From Terrimonas_A sp051954695 (GTDB taxonomy: Bacteria > Bacteroidota > Bacteroidia > Chitinophagales > Chitinophagaceae): a DNA stretch of 64,000 bases. The notes under the pieces are model-generated. The model saw only the letters and a list, made by a program, of their open reading frames with translations. It was not told the origin of the DNA and did not search any database. Below are positions 18,105 through 27,099 of the stretch, in pieces (position 1 is the stretch's first letter; every line of letters starts with the position of its first letter). The stretch covers positions 62,001 to 126,000 of the forward strand of contig JBQCHL010000014.1 of assembly GCA_051954695.1 (NCBI GenBank), read 5' to 3'. Position numbers and translations under genes: made by a program.

Positions 18105-18338
18105 AGCCTGTATGAGGCGGCAAAATGACCGATAGAATGAATGCAACGTTATGACTACCTATGTTGTCAACGGCAATTTTTTTTGTTAAGACCGGGAAAA
18201 GCCTGTTTGTTTTTTCGTCGAAGAATAAGGCAATCCGGCGAAAAACGGTGGCGGTGATGAATGAAGAGAATTAAGTTTGGTAGCGCGAATTACACGAACA
18301 TTCCGAATTATGCGAATAATACCAATAAACCGATTCTC

Positions 18339-19100
18339 ATGAAAGTACTGGTGATAGAAGATGAGCCTGTTGCTGTCCGCCGCCTCACGGATATGCTTGT
18401 AGAAATGGAAGAAGAAGTGCATATTGTCAATGTAATTGATAATGTGGAAACAGGCTCAGACTACCTGCGGAGTACCGGCGATATCGACTTGGTATTTATG
18501 GATATTGAAATGGGGAATAACCGCCATCTTGAAACATTCCGGAATGCCTGTACAGAAACCCCTGTGATCTTTATTACATCCTACCAGAAATATGCCTTAA
18601 AGGCTTTTCAATTCAACAGTGTCGATTACCTGCTCAAGCCACTTCAGAAAGAAGCGCTGGAAGCCGCGATCCGGAAATATAAAAAATGGCATGGCCAGTT
18701 GAAGTCTTCTCTCCAGCGCCAACTGGCCGGGATACTGGATAATATCTCAACAAAAAATGTTTCCCGAGAACGTTTTCTGGCCAAGGCCGGCACAAGATAT
18801 ATTTCCGTATCTGCCAATGACATCGCCTATTTCTATACCAAAGGAAAATTACAATACATAAAAACCTGCCGCAATGAAGACCTGCTGATAGATAAACGGC
18901 TTGATGAAATTGAAGCTGATATTAACGACACGGATTTCTTCCGGGTAAACCGACAGTTCATTCTTAACTATTCCCACATTGAAAGAGTGCATGCCTGGTT
19001 CAGCGGCAAATTGAAAGTGCAGGTCAATCCCATACCATACGAGGAGATCATTATCAGTCGCCTGAAAGCCGCGAAGTTCAAGAAATGGTTGGGAGAATAG
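18339..19100 (+). CDS. LytTR-family response regulator
   Basis: A 253-residue regulator. The ATG at 18339 gives MKVLVIEDEPVAVRRL, the normal start of a receiver domain; the longer frame runs through cgaat-rich leader DNA with no counterpart in the family. The phospho-acceptor lies in DLVFMDIEMG and the conserved Lys in YLLKPLQKEAL. The LytTR domain follows (RFLAKAGTRYISVSANDIAYFY, then FFRVNRQFILNYSHI). It converges with the LytS-type kinase gene, whose stop is 8 bp away, so the two face each other rather than forming an operon. The pairing of the two proteins is plausible but not shown. Confidence 0.92.
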   Translation: MKVLVIEDEPVAVRRLTDMLVEMEEEVHIVNVIDNVETGSDYLRSTGDIDLVFMDIEMGNNRHLETFRNACTETPVIFITSYQKYALKAFQFNSVDYLLKPLQKEALEAAIRKYKKWHGQLKSSLQRQLAGILDNISTKNVSRERFLAKAGTRYISVSANDIAYFYTKGKLQYIKTCRNEDLLIDKRLDEIEADINDTDFFRVNRQFILNYSHIERVHAWFSGKLKVQVNPIPYEEIIISRLKAAKFKKWLGE

Positions 19101-19108
19101 ACATGGAT

Positions 19109-20170
19109 TTATTTTGCGGGTATTTTGAAAGAAAACCGTAACCCTTGCGGATTGCGGCTTACCTGGAGCTTTTCGTTGTACAATCTTTCAATCCTTTGTG
19201 CCGTGCTTTTCAATCCAATCCCTTTCACGAACAGATCATCAAGATTGCCTTCATAGCCAATGCCACTGTCGCTGACAATGATATGGACAAAATCATCGCG
19301 CAACTGGCAGGTAATGCTGACCGAGCCGCCTTTTACCAAAGGACTGATGCCATGGTTCAACGCATTTTCCACCAGTGGTTGCAATATCATAGGTGGTACC
19401 TCGGTTTGCAGCACAGAAGGTTCGATCACATATTCCACTTGCAGGCGGTTGCCAAAGCGGTGGCGCTCCAGCGTAAGCCAGGTCTTAATGAATTCCAGTT
19501 CCTGCTCCAGCGGTACCAACTGCCGTTCACTCACTTTTAAAGCGTAACGGAATGTATCTGCCAGTTGGGCGATCAGTATCCTTGTCTTTTCCAAAGAAGG
19601 AGGAACAGAAGCGCTGATGGAATTAAGTGTATTGAATAAAAAATGCGGTTCTATCTGTGCCTTCAACGCTTTGATCTCGCTCTGGTAAGCCAGTTCTTTC
19701 AACTCCTGCTCGCGGATCAACTGCCGCTTGGTATGCAACCAGAAATTATAACCATGAAAGATCGAAAATTCCAGGCAGTAGAAGAAAGCAGTGACATAAA
19801 TGTCCCACATCATGGTGCCATAGTCAAAAACTATATGGGGCAGGCAATTGATCAGTTTGGCATAGGCATACACCCAAACCGTACAAAATACCGCAAGGCA
19901 AATAAGGTGGACCAATAGCCTGAGTGCAATTGACTGATGCCTCAACTTCCGGAAAAGCAGCCACCAAACAGGGATGGTAAGAATGATCTTAAGTGATGCA
20001 TCTATTATGTTGGAGACAATATGCGGCCACTTGCTCTGGGGATGATAAGAATAAATGAGCACCACATAAAAGAATGCACTCCAAAAAAAAGTGAAGGATA
20101 GCCAGGCCAGCAGTTCCCCGCGGGTTATATTCCATTTTACTTTTTTCTGAAGTCGATCTTTGAATCTCAT
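19109..20170 (-). CDS. LytS-type sensor histidine kinase
   Basis: A 353-residue kinase with four hydrophobic N-terminal segments (about residues 15-170) and no large sensor domain. A short coiled linker (REQELKELAYQSEIKALKAQ) leads to the His_kinase domain with EPHFLFNTLNSISA, which carries the phosphorylated His, and then the HATPase domain with LQPLVENALNHG and SDSGIGYEG. This is the usual partner of LytTR regulators. It converges with one such gene (18339-19100). Tandem GACGAATGGCC repeats lie 66-99 bp upstream of its start. Confidence 0.92.
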   Translation of the reverse strand: MRFKDRLQKKVKWNITRGELLAWLSFTFFWSAFFYVVLIYSYHPQSKWPHIVSNIIDASLKIILTIPVWWLLFRKLRHQSIALRLLVHLICLAVFCTVWVYAYAKLINCLPHIVFDYGTMMWDIYVTAFFYCLEFSIFHGYNFWLHTKRQLIREQELKELAYQSEIKALKAQIEPHFLFNTLNSISASVPPSLEKTRILIAQLADTFRYALKVSERQLVPLEQELEFIKTWLTLERHRFGNRLQVEYVIEPSVLQTEVPPMILQPLVENALNHGISPLVKGGSVSITCQLRDDFVHIIVSDSGIGYEGNLDDLFVKGIGLKSTAQRIERLYNEKLQVSRNPQGLRFSFKIPAK

Positions 20171-20235
20171 GATGCCTGACGGGGCGTTAAATTTCCGGGC
20201 AAAACTAATATGTGAACCATAAAATCAGGAGAAAA

Positions 20236-20269
20236 GCTGACGAATGGCCGGATAAGCCGACGAATGGCC
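20236..20269. promoter_or_regulatory. Tandem GACGAATGGCC repeats upstream of the kinase gene
   Basis: GCTGACGAATGGCC (20236-20249) and GCCGACGAATGGCC (20256-20269) differ at one base and are exactly 20 bp apart, about two helical turns. LytTR proteins usually bind direct repeats with about this spacing. The repeat also overlaps the end region of the six-gene cluster, whose last stop is at 20277. Confidence 0.45.
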
Positions 20270-20276
20270 TGAACCG

Positions 20277-21338
20277 TTACTCCACCCATTCCCATTTGGG
20301 CGCTTCCTTTACATCGTTCCAGGTAAGCCTTAATATTTTTCTTTCTGCAGTTCTCAGGTAAATATTGTTGTTGACAGTGCCATTTAAAAATTTATCAAAG
20401 TTCCCGATTGCAATATAACAGGAGGTGTCTGTAACATTTATCGGGAAATCTTCTTTTTTGATCACTGATCCGTTTGGCAGCAGTTCCAACAGCAGCACAT
20501 AATGATTTACTGAATCAGCCGAAATGATATTTCTCCGGGAGAGTAATAGCAGGTGATATTTTTCCAGGCTTCCTTCGCCATTTACATTCACAAAATCGAC
20601 TTTGCTGGGCATGCTCAACACAGCATGGTTCATTTGCCGCCTGGATAATGGTTGTAAAGGAATATACCAATCCCTTACAGAAGAATGCAGGTTATTGGCA
20701 ATAAAATCAGACACACAAAAAGCTGCTTTACTGTTGACGGTTTCCAGGGATTTGTCATAGTGATAATTTTTAAACAGCGAGTCATATTTCAGGAACAGAT
20801 CTTCTGTTACAAAATATTTCGCAGGACCGTATAATACCGAATTTCGGTGGCTGAATTTCACCCATCCATTTACGGTGTCATGAAGATTAGTGACTGTGTC
20901 ACCATATCGAAAGAATCTTCTGTAGCTGCGGACCATAGCCGGTGTGTCGTGTGCGTTGAACCCTGAAGTGGTGATAACGTATAAGGTATCCCTGCTTACC
21001 TCTTTTATTGGTTTGGGCCGGTCAGCCATATATTGCCATATGAAATAACCGGCAGTCGCAAGTATTATCAGCAGGAAGGGGATTCTCAGTTTTTGGATAA
21101 ACGATCTCCTGGCTTCCCGTTTTGCATAGTCCTTTTTCCATTCAGCGATCCGCGTGGTGATCGATTCCGTATCCTCATTTTTTCTTTGCAAGAACTGCTG
21201 AAGAAATTCAACCGAATTCTTATTGCTTTGCTTCAGTTCAGAAAGCGTCAGACGCAGATCAATATGATTGTACTTATAGTAGCGGGTCAAACAATAAACA
21301 GCAAATTCTTTAGCCAGGTATTTTTCTTCGCGTATCAT
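20277..21338 (-). CDS. Single-pass membrane protein with SH3b-like extracytoplasmic domain (unknown function)
   Basis: A 353-residue protein I cannot name. Residues 1-84 are charged and lack a signal peptide, so they are cytoplasmic. One transmembrane segment follows (IPFLLIILATAGYFIWQYM, about 86-104). After it, LYVITTSGFNAHDTP ... FFRYGDTVTNLHDTVNGWVKF ... YGPAKYFVTEDLF has the spacing of a bacterial SH3 (SH3b) domain, a fold often used to bind peptidoglycan. The rest has no recognised domain. Its ATG overlaps the stop of the lipoprotein gene (TAATG), so translation is probably coupled. It ends the six-gene cluster built around the SEDS-PBP fusion. Confidence 0.7.
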   Translation of the reverse strand: MIREEKYLAKEFAVYCLTRYYKYNHIDLRLTLSELKQSNKNSVEFLQQFLQRKNEDTESITTRIAEWKKDYAKREARRSFIQKLRIPFLLIILATAGYFIWQYMADRPKPIKEVSRDTLYVITTSGFNAHDTPAMVRSYRRFFRYGDTVTNLHDTVNGWVKFSHRNSVLYGPAKYFVTEDLFLKYDSLFKNYHYDKSLETVNSKAAFCVSDFIANNLHSSVRDWYIPLQPLSRRQMNHAVLSMPSKVDFVNVNGEGSLEKYHLLLLSRRNIISADSVNHYVLLLELLPNGSVIKKEDFPINVTDTSCYIAIGNFDKFLNGTVNNNIYLRTAERKILRLTWNDVKEAPKWEWVE

Positions 21339-21739
21339 TATCTGAACAAATAGACAAGAAGATTATTGGGGGTAAGATACGTAGAATCTTCTGTCTGTAA
21401 CATTAATGAAAGCTGCCAGCGGCGGTTGCCTTCATGAGCGGGCAACTCTTCCCAGCGGAACTCCCCGTTTTTAGCCAGCTCATCCACAGCAGTTGCTGAA
21501 TACGGGGGCTTCCATAACCGGTTCAGTTCATCTTCAAAGAAGAGCAATTTTAATGTATCACCTTCTGCCAGCATCCTTCCGCCAGGCATCCTGGTCTTAC
21601 ACCAAAGCTTCAAACTATCGCTTACTACATAGCTGAGCTGCGTTGGTGGAGCTTCTTTTCCTGTTTTTTCCTTGCAGGAGATAATGAAAAGAGCTAGCAA
21701 CAGGAAACCCGAATAAACGCTTTTTTGTATGATTGACAT
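21338..21739 (-). CDS. Small lipoprotein of the SEDS-PBP cluster
   Basis: A 133-residue protein with a lipoprotein signal: SGFLLLALFIISCKEKTG, cleaved before the Cys. The mature part is about 110 residues with no family I recognise. It starts 10 bp after the SEDS-PBP stop and its own stop overlaps the next start codon, so it belongs to the same transcript. A role as a small envelope partner of the cluster is inferred from position only. Confidence 0.75.
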   Translation of the reverse strand: MSIIQKSVYSGFLLLALFIISCKEKTGKEAPPTQLSYVVSDSLKLWCKTRMPGGRMLAEGDTLKLLFFEDELNRLWKPPYSATAVDELAKNGEFRWEELPAHEGNRRWQLSLMLQTEDSTYLTPNNLLVYLFR

Positions 21740-21749
21740 CCCGGTAGGT

Positions 21750-24700
21750 TTAGTTGAAATAATTATTGAATGAAGCAGAACGGGCGATCATGAGAATAGA
21801 TTTCCTGATCATGGCCTTGTCTTCTTCTGACCATACATGCTTATGATGATTCCGCAATTGGATATACACAGCCATGCATTGTGTCGGTTTCTGTTGTTTT
21901 AATTCACCCTGGTGCAGTTCCCTGTTGGCAATAATGATCAGCAAATTTTTCCTTCTTGCAGACGTATCCATATCTGATTCATCGGCCGTACCGGTTTTAG
22001 AGTACAGGTAAAAGGTCTTCCCATCTATATTCAATGTTCCTTTTCCCAAATTAACACCATCCTGCGATGCTGAATTAAGAAGCGCATAAGCCGTGCCTCC
22101 CGGTTCTGCATTAGACAAACGCATACTTTCAAAAATGGTATTCCGACGGACCCTGAAAAGTGCTTCAGCATTATTATAACCATCCTGGTCATATATCCAG
22201 TTGATGGTGTCTTTATCGGGAGAATCTTTCTGGATAAATTTTAGTTTCAGATCCCTGTCGAACCGTGTCATTTTAATAGCCATCTGGCATAAAGTGGCCG
22301 GCGACACTTTATAAATTTCAGCACCAACCTGGGAGGCTCTGAATGTGAGATAAGAACCACCGGGCAGATTGTTACGCGCTACGGAGCGCCGGTTTTCTTC
22401 ATAGGTCGCGAACTGTGGCAGTAACCCATCCGTAAACAGGTTGTTTTTGACAATAGCGCTATCTTCCAGGTTGCCGAGATACCAGTTCATCCGGCTTTGT
22501 CTTGCACCGGTTGAATCGCTGTTGGTGATACAATGGAAGTTCTGTGCGAATTCTTTGGCCAGCAAACTGCGGGGATTACCAAACAGCAGGTTTTTATCGA
22601 GCGTATTCTGCGGCCATTTATCCAGGTTACTGTTGAAATGGTAGGTTTCCTTTCCTATGCGCACAACAGGATAAACATTTTTATTGGAAGGGCCATTGTA
22701 GCGGACGAATATTCCCGGCTGTTGTGCATCATGACGATAACCGGCTACCAGCGGGGTGGATTTCAATTGGTCTTTTTCAAAAGAGCCTAAATAATTTATG
22801 AGCAGGTGATAGCTGTTTTTGGAAAAGGCCAGGAAGTTTTTGGCAGAGAATTCCTTTTCCTCATCAAGCGACACAGGAAATACTTCACGGCCTGCGAAAT
22901 ATTTGGTCGTCTTATTATCGTCGGAGCTCTTAATTATTTCGGTTTCATCAAGCCCTGCAGGCATCAGGTCAAGTTCATTCCATCTGCCTGCAAACCCATC
23001 GATCACTGCTGCCCAGGTAAACGGTTTTATGGTGCTGCCGGGCTTACCATCACTTATCAGGCTTCTGCGCTGTATCAGCCGGTTGGCATTGGCATCGGAT
23101 AATTTATAAGTGAGGGTGAATAATTCCGATAATGAGGTGAAATAATTGGGATCAACAGAAATATGACTGGTTCGGTCATCAGTATACAACTCGTTTTGAG
23201 CCATGGCCCTGAGGTTTACATCACCATCTGTTACAGTGATGCTGGCTTTAACTTCAGAGCTGTCATATACCCGGCTTAAAAGACTGTCCAGGCTTTTTTG
23301 AAGGCTAACATCCAGTGTAAGCTGGAGTGGCTTGCCAGTGGGGCTGCCCTTCAGATTATGACTAAGCATATAAGTATACAACTTATGATCACTCTCAGGA
23401 TATAAATATTGGTATTTCCCATTTACCCAAAATGGCCTTGCCAGCAATTCACTGGATAGTATACCCCCATGAAAGAAAGTGATATCGCCTTTCCTGGAAC
23501 TTGATTCAACAGTAAACCCATCTGTTTCATTTACCCTGATCGCAAATGCCCGTTCATTTGAAGCGGCTCCGTTATTTGCATCGAGGATGATATCGGGTGC
23601 ATTGGCCTGAACAAAATATTGATAAGGGCTGCTGGTTTCCTTGTCGGATAACCTGCGGAATGCAGCCGAAGGCAACGCTACTGTGCTGACTCCTTCCACC
23701 TGTTTGGTGGAATATAATATCCTGCCTGCCGGTAATGATTCTCCATTATAATTAAAACCTGAAACAGGCGAAATGTTTTTACCTGCATAGCCAAGCACGG
23801 GTTGAAGCGGGCTGGTTTCTCGATTGTTCAGAGAGGCTTTAATAAAGAACCATTCATTCACTTTTATTTTCCATCCTGTTTCGCGGTCGCTTTCTACAAA
23901 TAAGAGATTGGTCGGGTTGTTTTTATCGGTATTGGTCAGCAGGAATTTTTCCAGTATGCCACTTGCAGCAGGATTTTGGGTTTGCATTGTGGGAAGCAAT
24001 GCTGCAATATCCGGACTATTGATCAGCTCACGATAAAATGCCGGAGCCTCCATTTTCCGTAATTGCCTCTGTTTCTGTTCAGGCAGCGTATTGAAATGAT
24101 CTTCGATGCCGTCATTTAATTTTTGTGCACAATAAAGCAGATCGCTTTTCAGGCTTGCCAATTCATAGTTACCGGTTGCTTTGCGTGCAAAAGAAAACCC
24201 GAGAGCTATCAGGGCAAATATGGCTACAGGCAGCATAAAATAGAAAGTATGCCTGATATGCAATCTCGTAAGATTGAATTTTTCCTGTCTTCTATACAGG
24301 AGGCAGGCAATGATCACTGTTCCGAAAAAGGCAAGTGTATAGGACAGATCATTGACTGCAAAAATAAAATAGCTGATGCCGGTAAAAGGGAAAGCATTGC
24401 TGTTGATGAGTATATCAATCCCTCCAAAGCAGACAAGTTGCATCAGGAAATAAATACTGAATAGATTACCTGCGCTATAGCCTGTTGATTCGTTGTGTGC
24501 TTCTGCTACTGACCGGATGGGGAAAATCAGAAGGAGAAGCAGCAAAAGAATGGGTAGAGCTGTTGCTACAAAACCATGTTCAGCTATCAGGTATCTTACC
24601 GGCAGGGTATCGCTCAACTGTGTGGCATAGTTGCTCCCTACAGAAAAATGGGGCTTAATGGAACTTGTCCATCCGCGTTCGCTGGCATAGTTATCAATAA

Positions 24701-25316
24701 ACCACTTGTTTTGTTCGGCCCGCTCCATTTCTGCAATGCTGGGCATTTTGTCGTTGCTCAGGGCAGATACTTTGGCAATGGCTGTTTCTGTTTTACCCAG
24801 TATACTCAAAAACCTGGAATGGAAAGTATTGGTATTGATCGGCAGGTCGATCTTTTTATCACTGCTGCCAAATTCAAAGAATAGAAAAGCATTGATGAAC
24901 ACGAAACCTGCAATAAGAAGGGCTGTGCTTCCTAATGGAATGAAGCCAAAAAGCCGGAACCGGTGTTTCAAGCCCGCAAGGATCACTACAAAAAACCAGG
25001 CTAACGTGCTGCTCAGAAAAAAGACATAAGCCATGCCCATATCCATCAGGGCAAATAGGCCTGTAAACCAGATAAGAATAATTAAATGAGTATACCGGGA
25101 TTTTAACCCGATTGAAAAAAAATAGTTCCGGTAATCAAGTTTATCCGTTTCCTGCGAATCTTTTTTGATCAGGGGTTGCAGTAACAGTATGACCAGTGGA
25201 TAGGCGATAAGGGAAAAACTGACCAGCCACCGGGCAACATTATTATCATTAATGGCCAGGCCTGCTACAGGCAACAGCAATAATAATATCGCCAATATGA
25301 GATTTGTTTTTCGCAT
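21750..25316 (-). CDS. SEDS-like membrane domain fused to a penicillin-binding transpeptidase
   Basis: A 1188-residue polytopic protein. Residues 1-375 hold about nine membrane segments. Residues 240-342 can be laid along the end of RodA/FtsW: YLIAEHGFVATALPI matches the I-x-EELG segment, and FPFTGISYFIFAVNDLSYTL matches the final PL-x-SYGG segment, though GGSS is lost. An exported region follows, then a transpeptidase domain with all three penicillin-binding motifs: STIK (Ser761, Lys764), SKN (832-834) and KTG (1107-1109). So the crosslinking part looks intact while the SEDS glycosyltransferase part looks degenerate. It starts 3 bp after the upstream stop in a tight operon. The transpeptidase call is firm and the SEDS call moderate. 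Confidence 0.8.
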   Translation of the reverse strand: MRKTNLILAILLLLLPVAGLAINDNNVARWLVSFSLIAYPLVILLLQPLIKKDSQETDKLDYRNYFFSIGLKSRYTHLIILIWFTGLFALMDMGMAYVFFLSSTLAWFFVVILAGLKHRFRLFGFIPLGSTALLIAGFVFINAFLFFEFGSSDKKIDLPINTNTFHSRFLSILGKTETAIAKVSALSNDKMPSIAEMERAEQNKWFIDNYASERGWTSSIKPHFSVGSNYATQLSDTLPVRYLIAEHGFVATALPILLLLLLLIFPIRSVAEAHNESTGYSAGNLFSIYFLMQLVCFGGIDILINSNAFPFTGISYFIFAVNDLSYTLAFFGTVIIACLLYRRQEKFNLTRLHIRHTFYFMLPVAIFALIALGFSFARKATGNYELASLKSDLLYCAQKLNDGIEDHFNTLPEQKQRQLRKMEAPAFYRELINSPDIAALLPTMQTQNPAASGILEKFLLTNTDKNNPTNLLFVESDRETGWKIKVNEWFFIKASLNNRETSPLQPVLGYAGKNISPVSGFNYNGESLPAGRILYSTKQVEGVSTVALPSAAFRRLSDKETSSPYQYFVQANAPDIILDANNGAASNERAFAIRVNETDGFTVESSSRKGDITFFHGGILSSELLARPFWVNGKYQYLYPESDHKLYTYMLSHNLKGSPTGKPLQLTLDVSLQKSLDSLLSRVYDSSEVKASITVTDGDVNLRAMAQNELYTDDRTSHISVDPNYFTSLSELFTLTYKLSDANANRLIQRRSLISDGKPGSTIKPFTWAAVIDGFAGRWNELDLMPAGLDETEIIKSSDDNKTTKYFAGREVFPVSLDEEKEFSAKNFLAFSKNSYHLLINYLGSFEKDQLKSTPLVAGYRHDAQQPGIFVRYNGPSNKNVYPVVRIGKETYHFNSNLDKWPQNTLDKNLLFGNPRSLLAKEFAQNFHCITNSDSTGARQSRMNWYLGNLEDSAIVKNNLFTDGLLPQFATYEENRRSVARNNLPGGSYLTFRASQVGAEIYKVSPATLCQMAIKMTRFDRDLKLKFIQKDSPDKDTINWIYDQDGYNNAEALFRVRRNTIFESMRLSNAEPGGTAYALLNSASQDGVNLGKGTLNIDGKTFYLYSKTGTADESDMDTSARRKNLLIIIANRELHQGELKQQKPTQCMAVYIQLRNHHKHVWSEEDKAMIRKSILMIARSASFNNYFN

Positions 25317-25319
25317 GGC

Positions 25320-27089
25320 TCAGTTTTTAGAAGGTTTGGCAAATTGGAAAAACAGGAACACCAGCAATGCCGCAAAAATCAATAAGCTGATCAGGAGATT
25401 GGTGGGCATAGACATGCCGAGGAAAGAGGTTTTCAGGTAACTCTTATTGATAAAATCATTAAACTCATTTTTACTTATCGCGTCGGTATATGGATAGCTC
25501 CTTACGCGCCAGCTCAGGAATAAGCGGAGCAGGAAGAAATAAAGAACAATATTTAACAACAACCAAAAGAAGACCGGTGTGCCGCTATGCTTTTCATCAG
25601 AATATCTTTTGGTATAAAAGAAAAGAAAAAGAAAGGAACCGGCTACTACAATCAGGAACGGTATTATTGTATTAATGAAATCACCTGTTATGTTTACCCA
25701 GGAATTGTGTAACTGGAGCAGCCAGCCTGCACTTCCTGAAGCGGGAGTCACCGCCCAGGAGCTGTCTGATTGTACTGGCTGAACCTCACCCGAACGGAAC
25801 CTTGCATTGCTGATATCATCTCCGGCCCGACTGGTGGAATACTGAAGTGTTCCCCAGAAATGATTATAGTTGCTGTCTGTATTTTCAAAATTCAATGCCG
25901 GCAATATATAACCTGCATAGCCGGCGCGCTCAAGTGCAAACCTGTTGTGTGTAGTGATAAATACTTCGTGATTCCGCCCCTTATCATCCGGGAGGGAAAA
26001 TATCTGCGGTTGCAGGTATTTCAATACAAAACGGTCCGGCTGCATGAGTTCAACGCTGAAAGCAGGCTGCTGAAGGAACTGTTTGCCTGCTGCTGCTTCG
26101 TAACCAAAATAGAACCGGTCATGATCACCTAATGCAATGGTTTTATTTTGGTATTGCAACGCGATAAGATCATAATTACTAGCCGGATTGGTCAACTGCA
26201 GGGAAACCGGTTGTGGTAAAACAAGCTTGGTTTGCCAGTACTGGTAAGTAGGGTCTTTGCCATAATACCAGCTTACAGGGCTGTCATAATTATTTTTTGT
26301 AACAAACTGTATGGCTGTCTTCAATAAGTAAAGCCGCTGGAACGATTGAATGATCTCATAAGAAATGGGCAGGGTAGTATTCTCCAGCAGATCGGAGAAA
26401 CGCGTGCCATAAGCAATGACCTTTTCTCTGATGGTATCGGTTACTCCTCTATAAGTGATGTTGAAGTCGAACTTGTTTTTCCCTGATGGGGTTGATTGTA
26501 CCCTGATCGTTTCTGCGGGACCTGCATCAATCATTTTGATCAGCAATTGCTGATCAGCCTGTAAGGATGGGAGGCCAGATTGCTGTAAATGCCAGGTAGC
26601 ATTATCACTTTGCTTTGAAACATATAATGGATAAGGAACGGCTGTGCAACTAAGGGAAAACTGCCCGTTAGTTTGTGTAAGAGTGATCCTGCCTTCCAGT
26701 CCTGCCTGCACATCAGCGTACATATTACCTGCGATATACAGAGGCTGCTGACCCGACGATACAAATCCTTCATGCACCAGGAAATGATGACGGGAATTAT
26801 TGCCAAGGTCTTTCCAGAAAAAACGGCTGCCCGTAAATCCAAGGCAAAAAAGCAGGGTAGATAAAGCAAAACTGATCAGTAAAGATGCCATCAATCGCAC
26901 TATGTTCTTGGAGGAGTGCCATTGGTTCACATCTATGGAAGGAAATGCAAAAAGCAGGTAGGTCAATCCCCATAGTGAAAACACCAGCCAACTGCCGGTA
27001 AACAAACCCGGCAGAAAGAAAAATAAACTGCCCGCAACGACCGTCGAGACCAGGAGTGCAAACAGAGAAATATTTTTTTTCCAGTTCAT
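25320..27089 (-). CDS. Polytopic membrane protein with large exported domain (unknown function)
   Basis: A 589-residue protein from the ATG at 27089; a TTG at 27107, inside the end of the upstream gene, would add six residues. Three membrane segments lie in the first 90 residues (SLFALLVSTVVAGSLFFFL; then two more). About 390 mostly beta-type residues follow outside the cytoplasm, and three membrane segments end the protein (TIIPFLIVVAGSFLFLFF; FFWLLLNIVLYFFLL; LLISLLIFAALLVFLFF). No family recognised. It lies between the coiled-coil protein and the SEDS-PBP fusion, which it precedes by 3 bp. By position it would be the MreD-like member of the cluster, but I see no MreD similarity. Confidence 0.72.
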   Translation of the reverse strand: MNWKKNISLFALLVSTVVAGSLFFFLPGLFTGSWLVFSLWGLTYLLFAFPSIDVNQWHSSKNIVRLMASLLISFALSTLLFCLGFTGSRFFWKDLGNNSRHHFLVHEGFVSSGQQPLYIAGNMYADVQAGLEGRITLTQTNGQFSLSCTAVPYPLYVSKQSDNATWHLQQSGLPSLQADQQLLIKMIDAGPAETIRVQSTPSGKNKFDFNITYRGVTDTIREKVIAYGTRFSDLLENTTLPISYEIIQSFQRLYLLKTAIQFVTKNNYDSPVSWYYGKDPTYQYWQTKLVLPQPVSLQLTNPASNYDLIALQYQNKTIALGDHDRFYFGYEAAAGKQFLQQPAFSVELMQPDRFVLKYLQPQIFSLPDDKGRNHEVFITTHNRFALERAGYAGYILPALNFENTDSNYNHFWGTLQYSTSRAGDDISNARFRSGEVQPVQSDSSWAVTPASGSAGWLLQLHNSWVNITGDFINTIIPFLIVVAGSFLFLFFYTKRYSDEKHSGTPVFFWLLLNIVLYFFLLRLFLSWRVRSYPYTDAISKNEFNDFINKSYLKTSFLGMSMPTNLLISLLIFAALLVFLFFQFAKPSKN

Positions 27090-27099
27090 GCGTTCTGCT

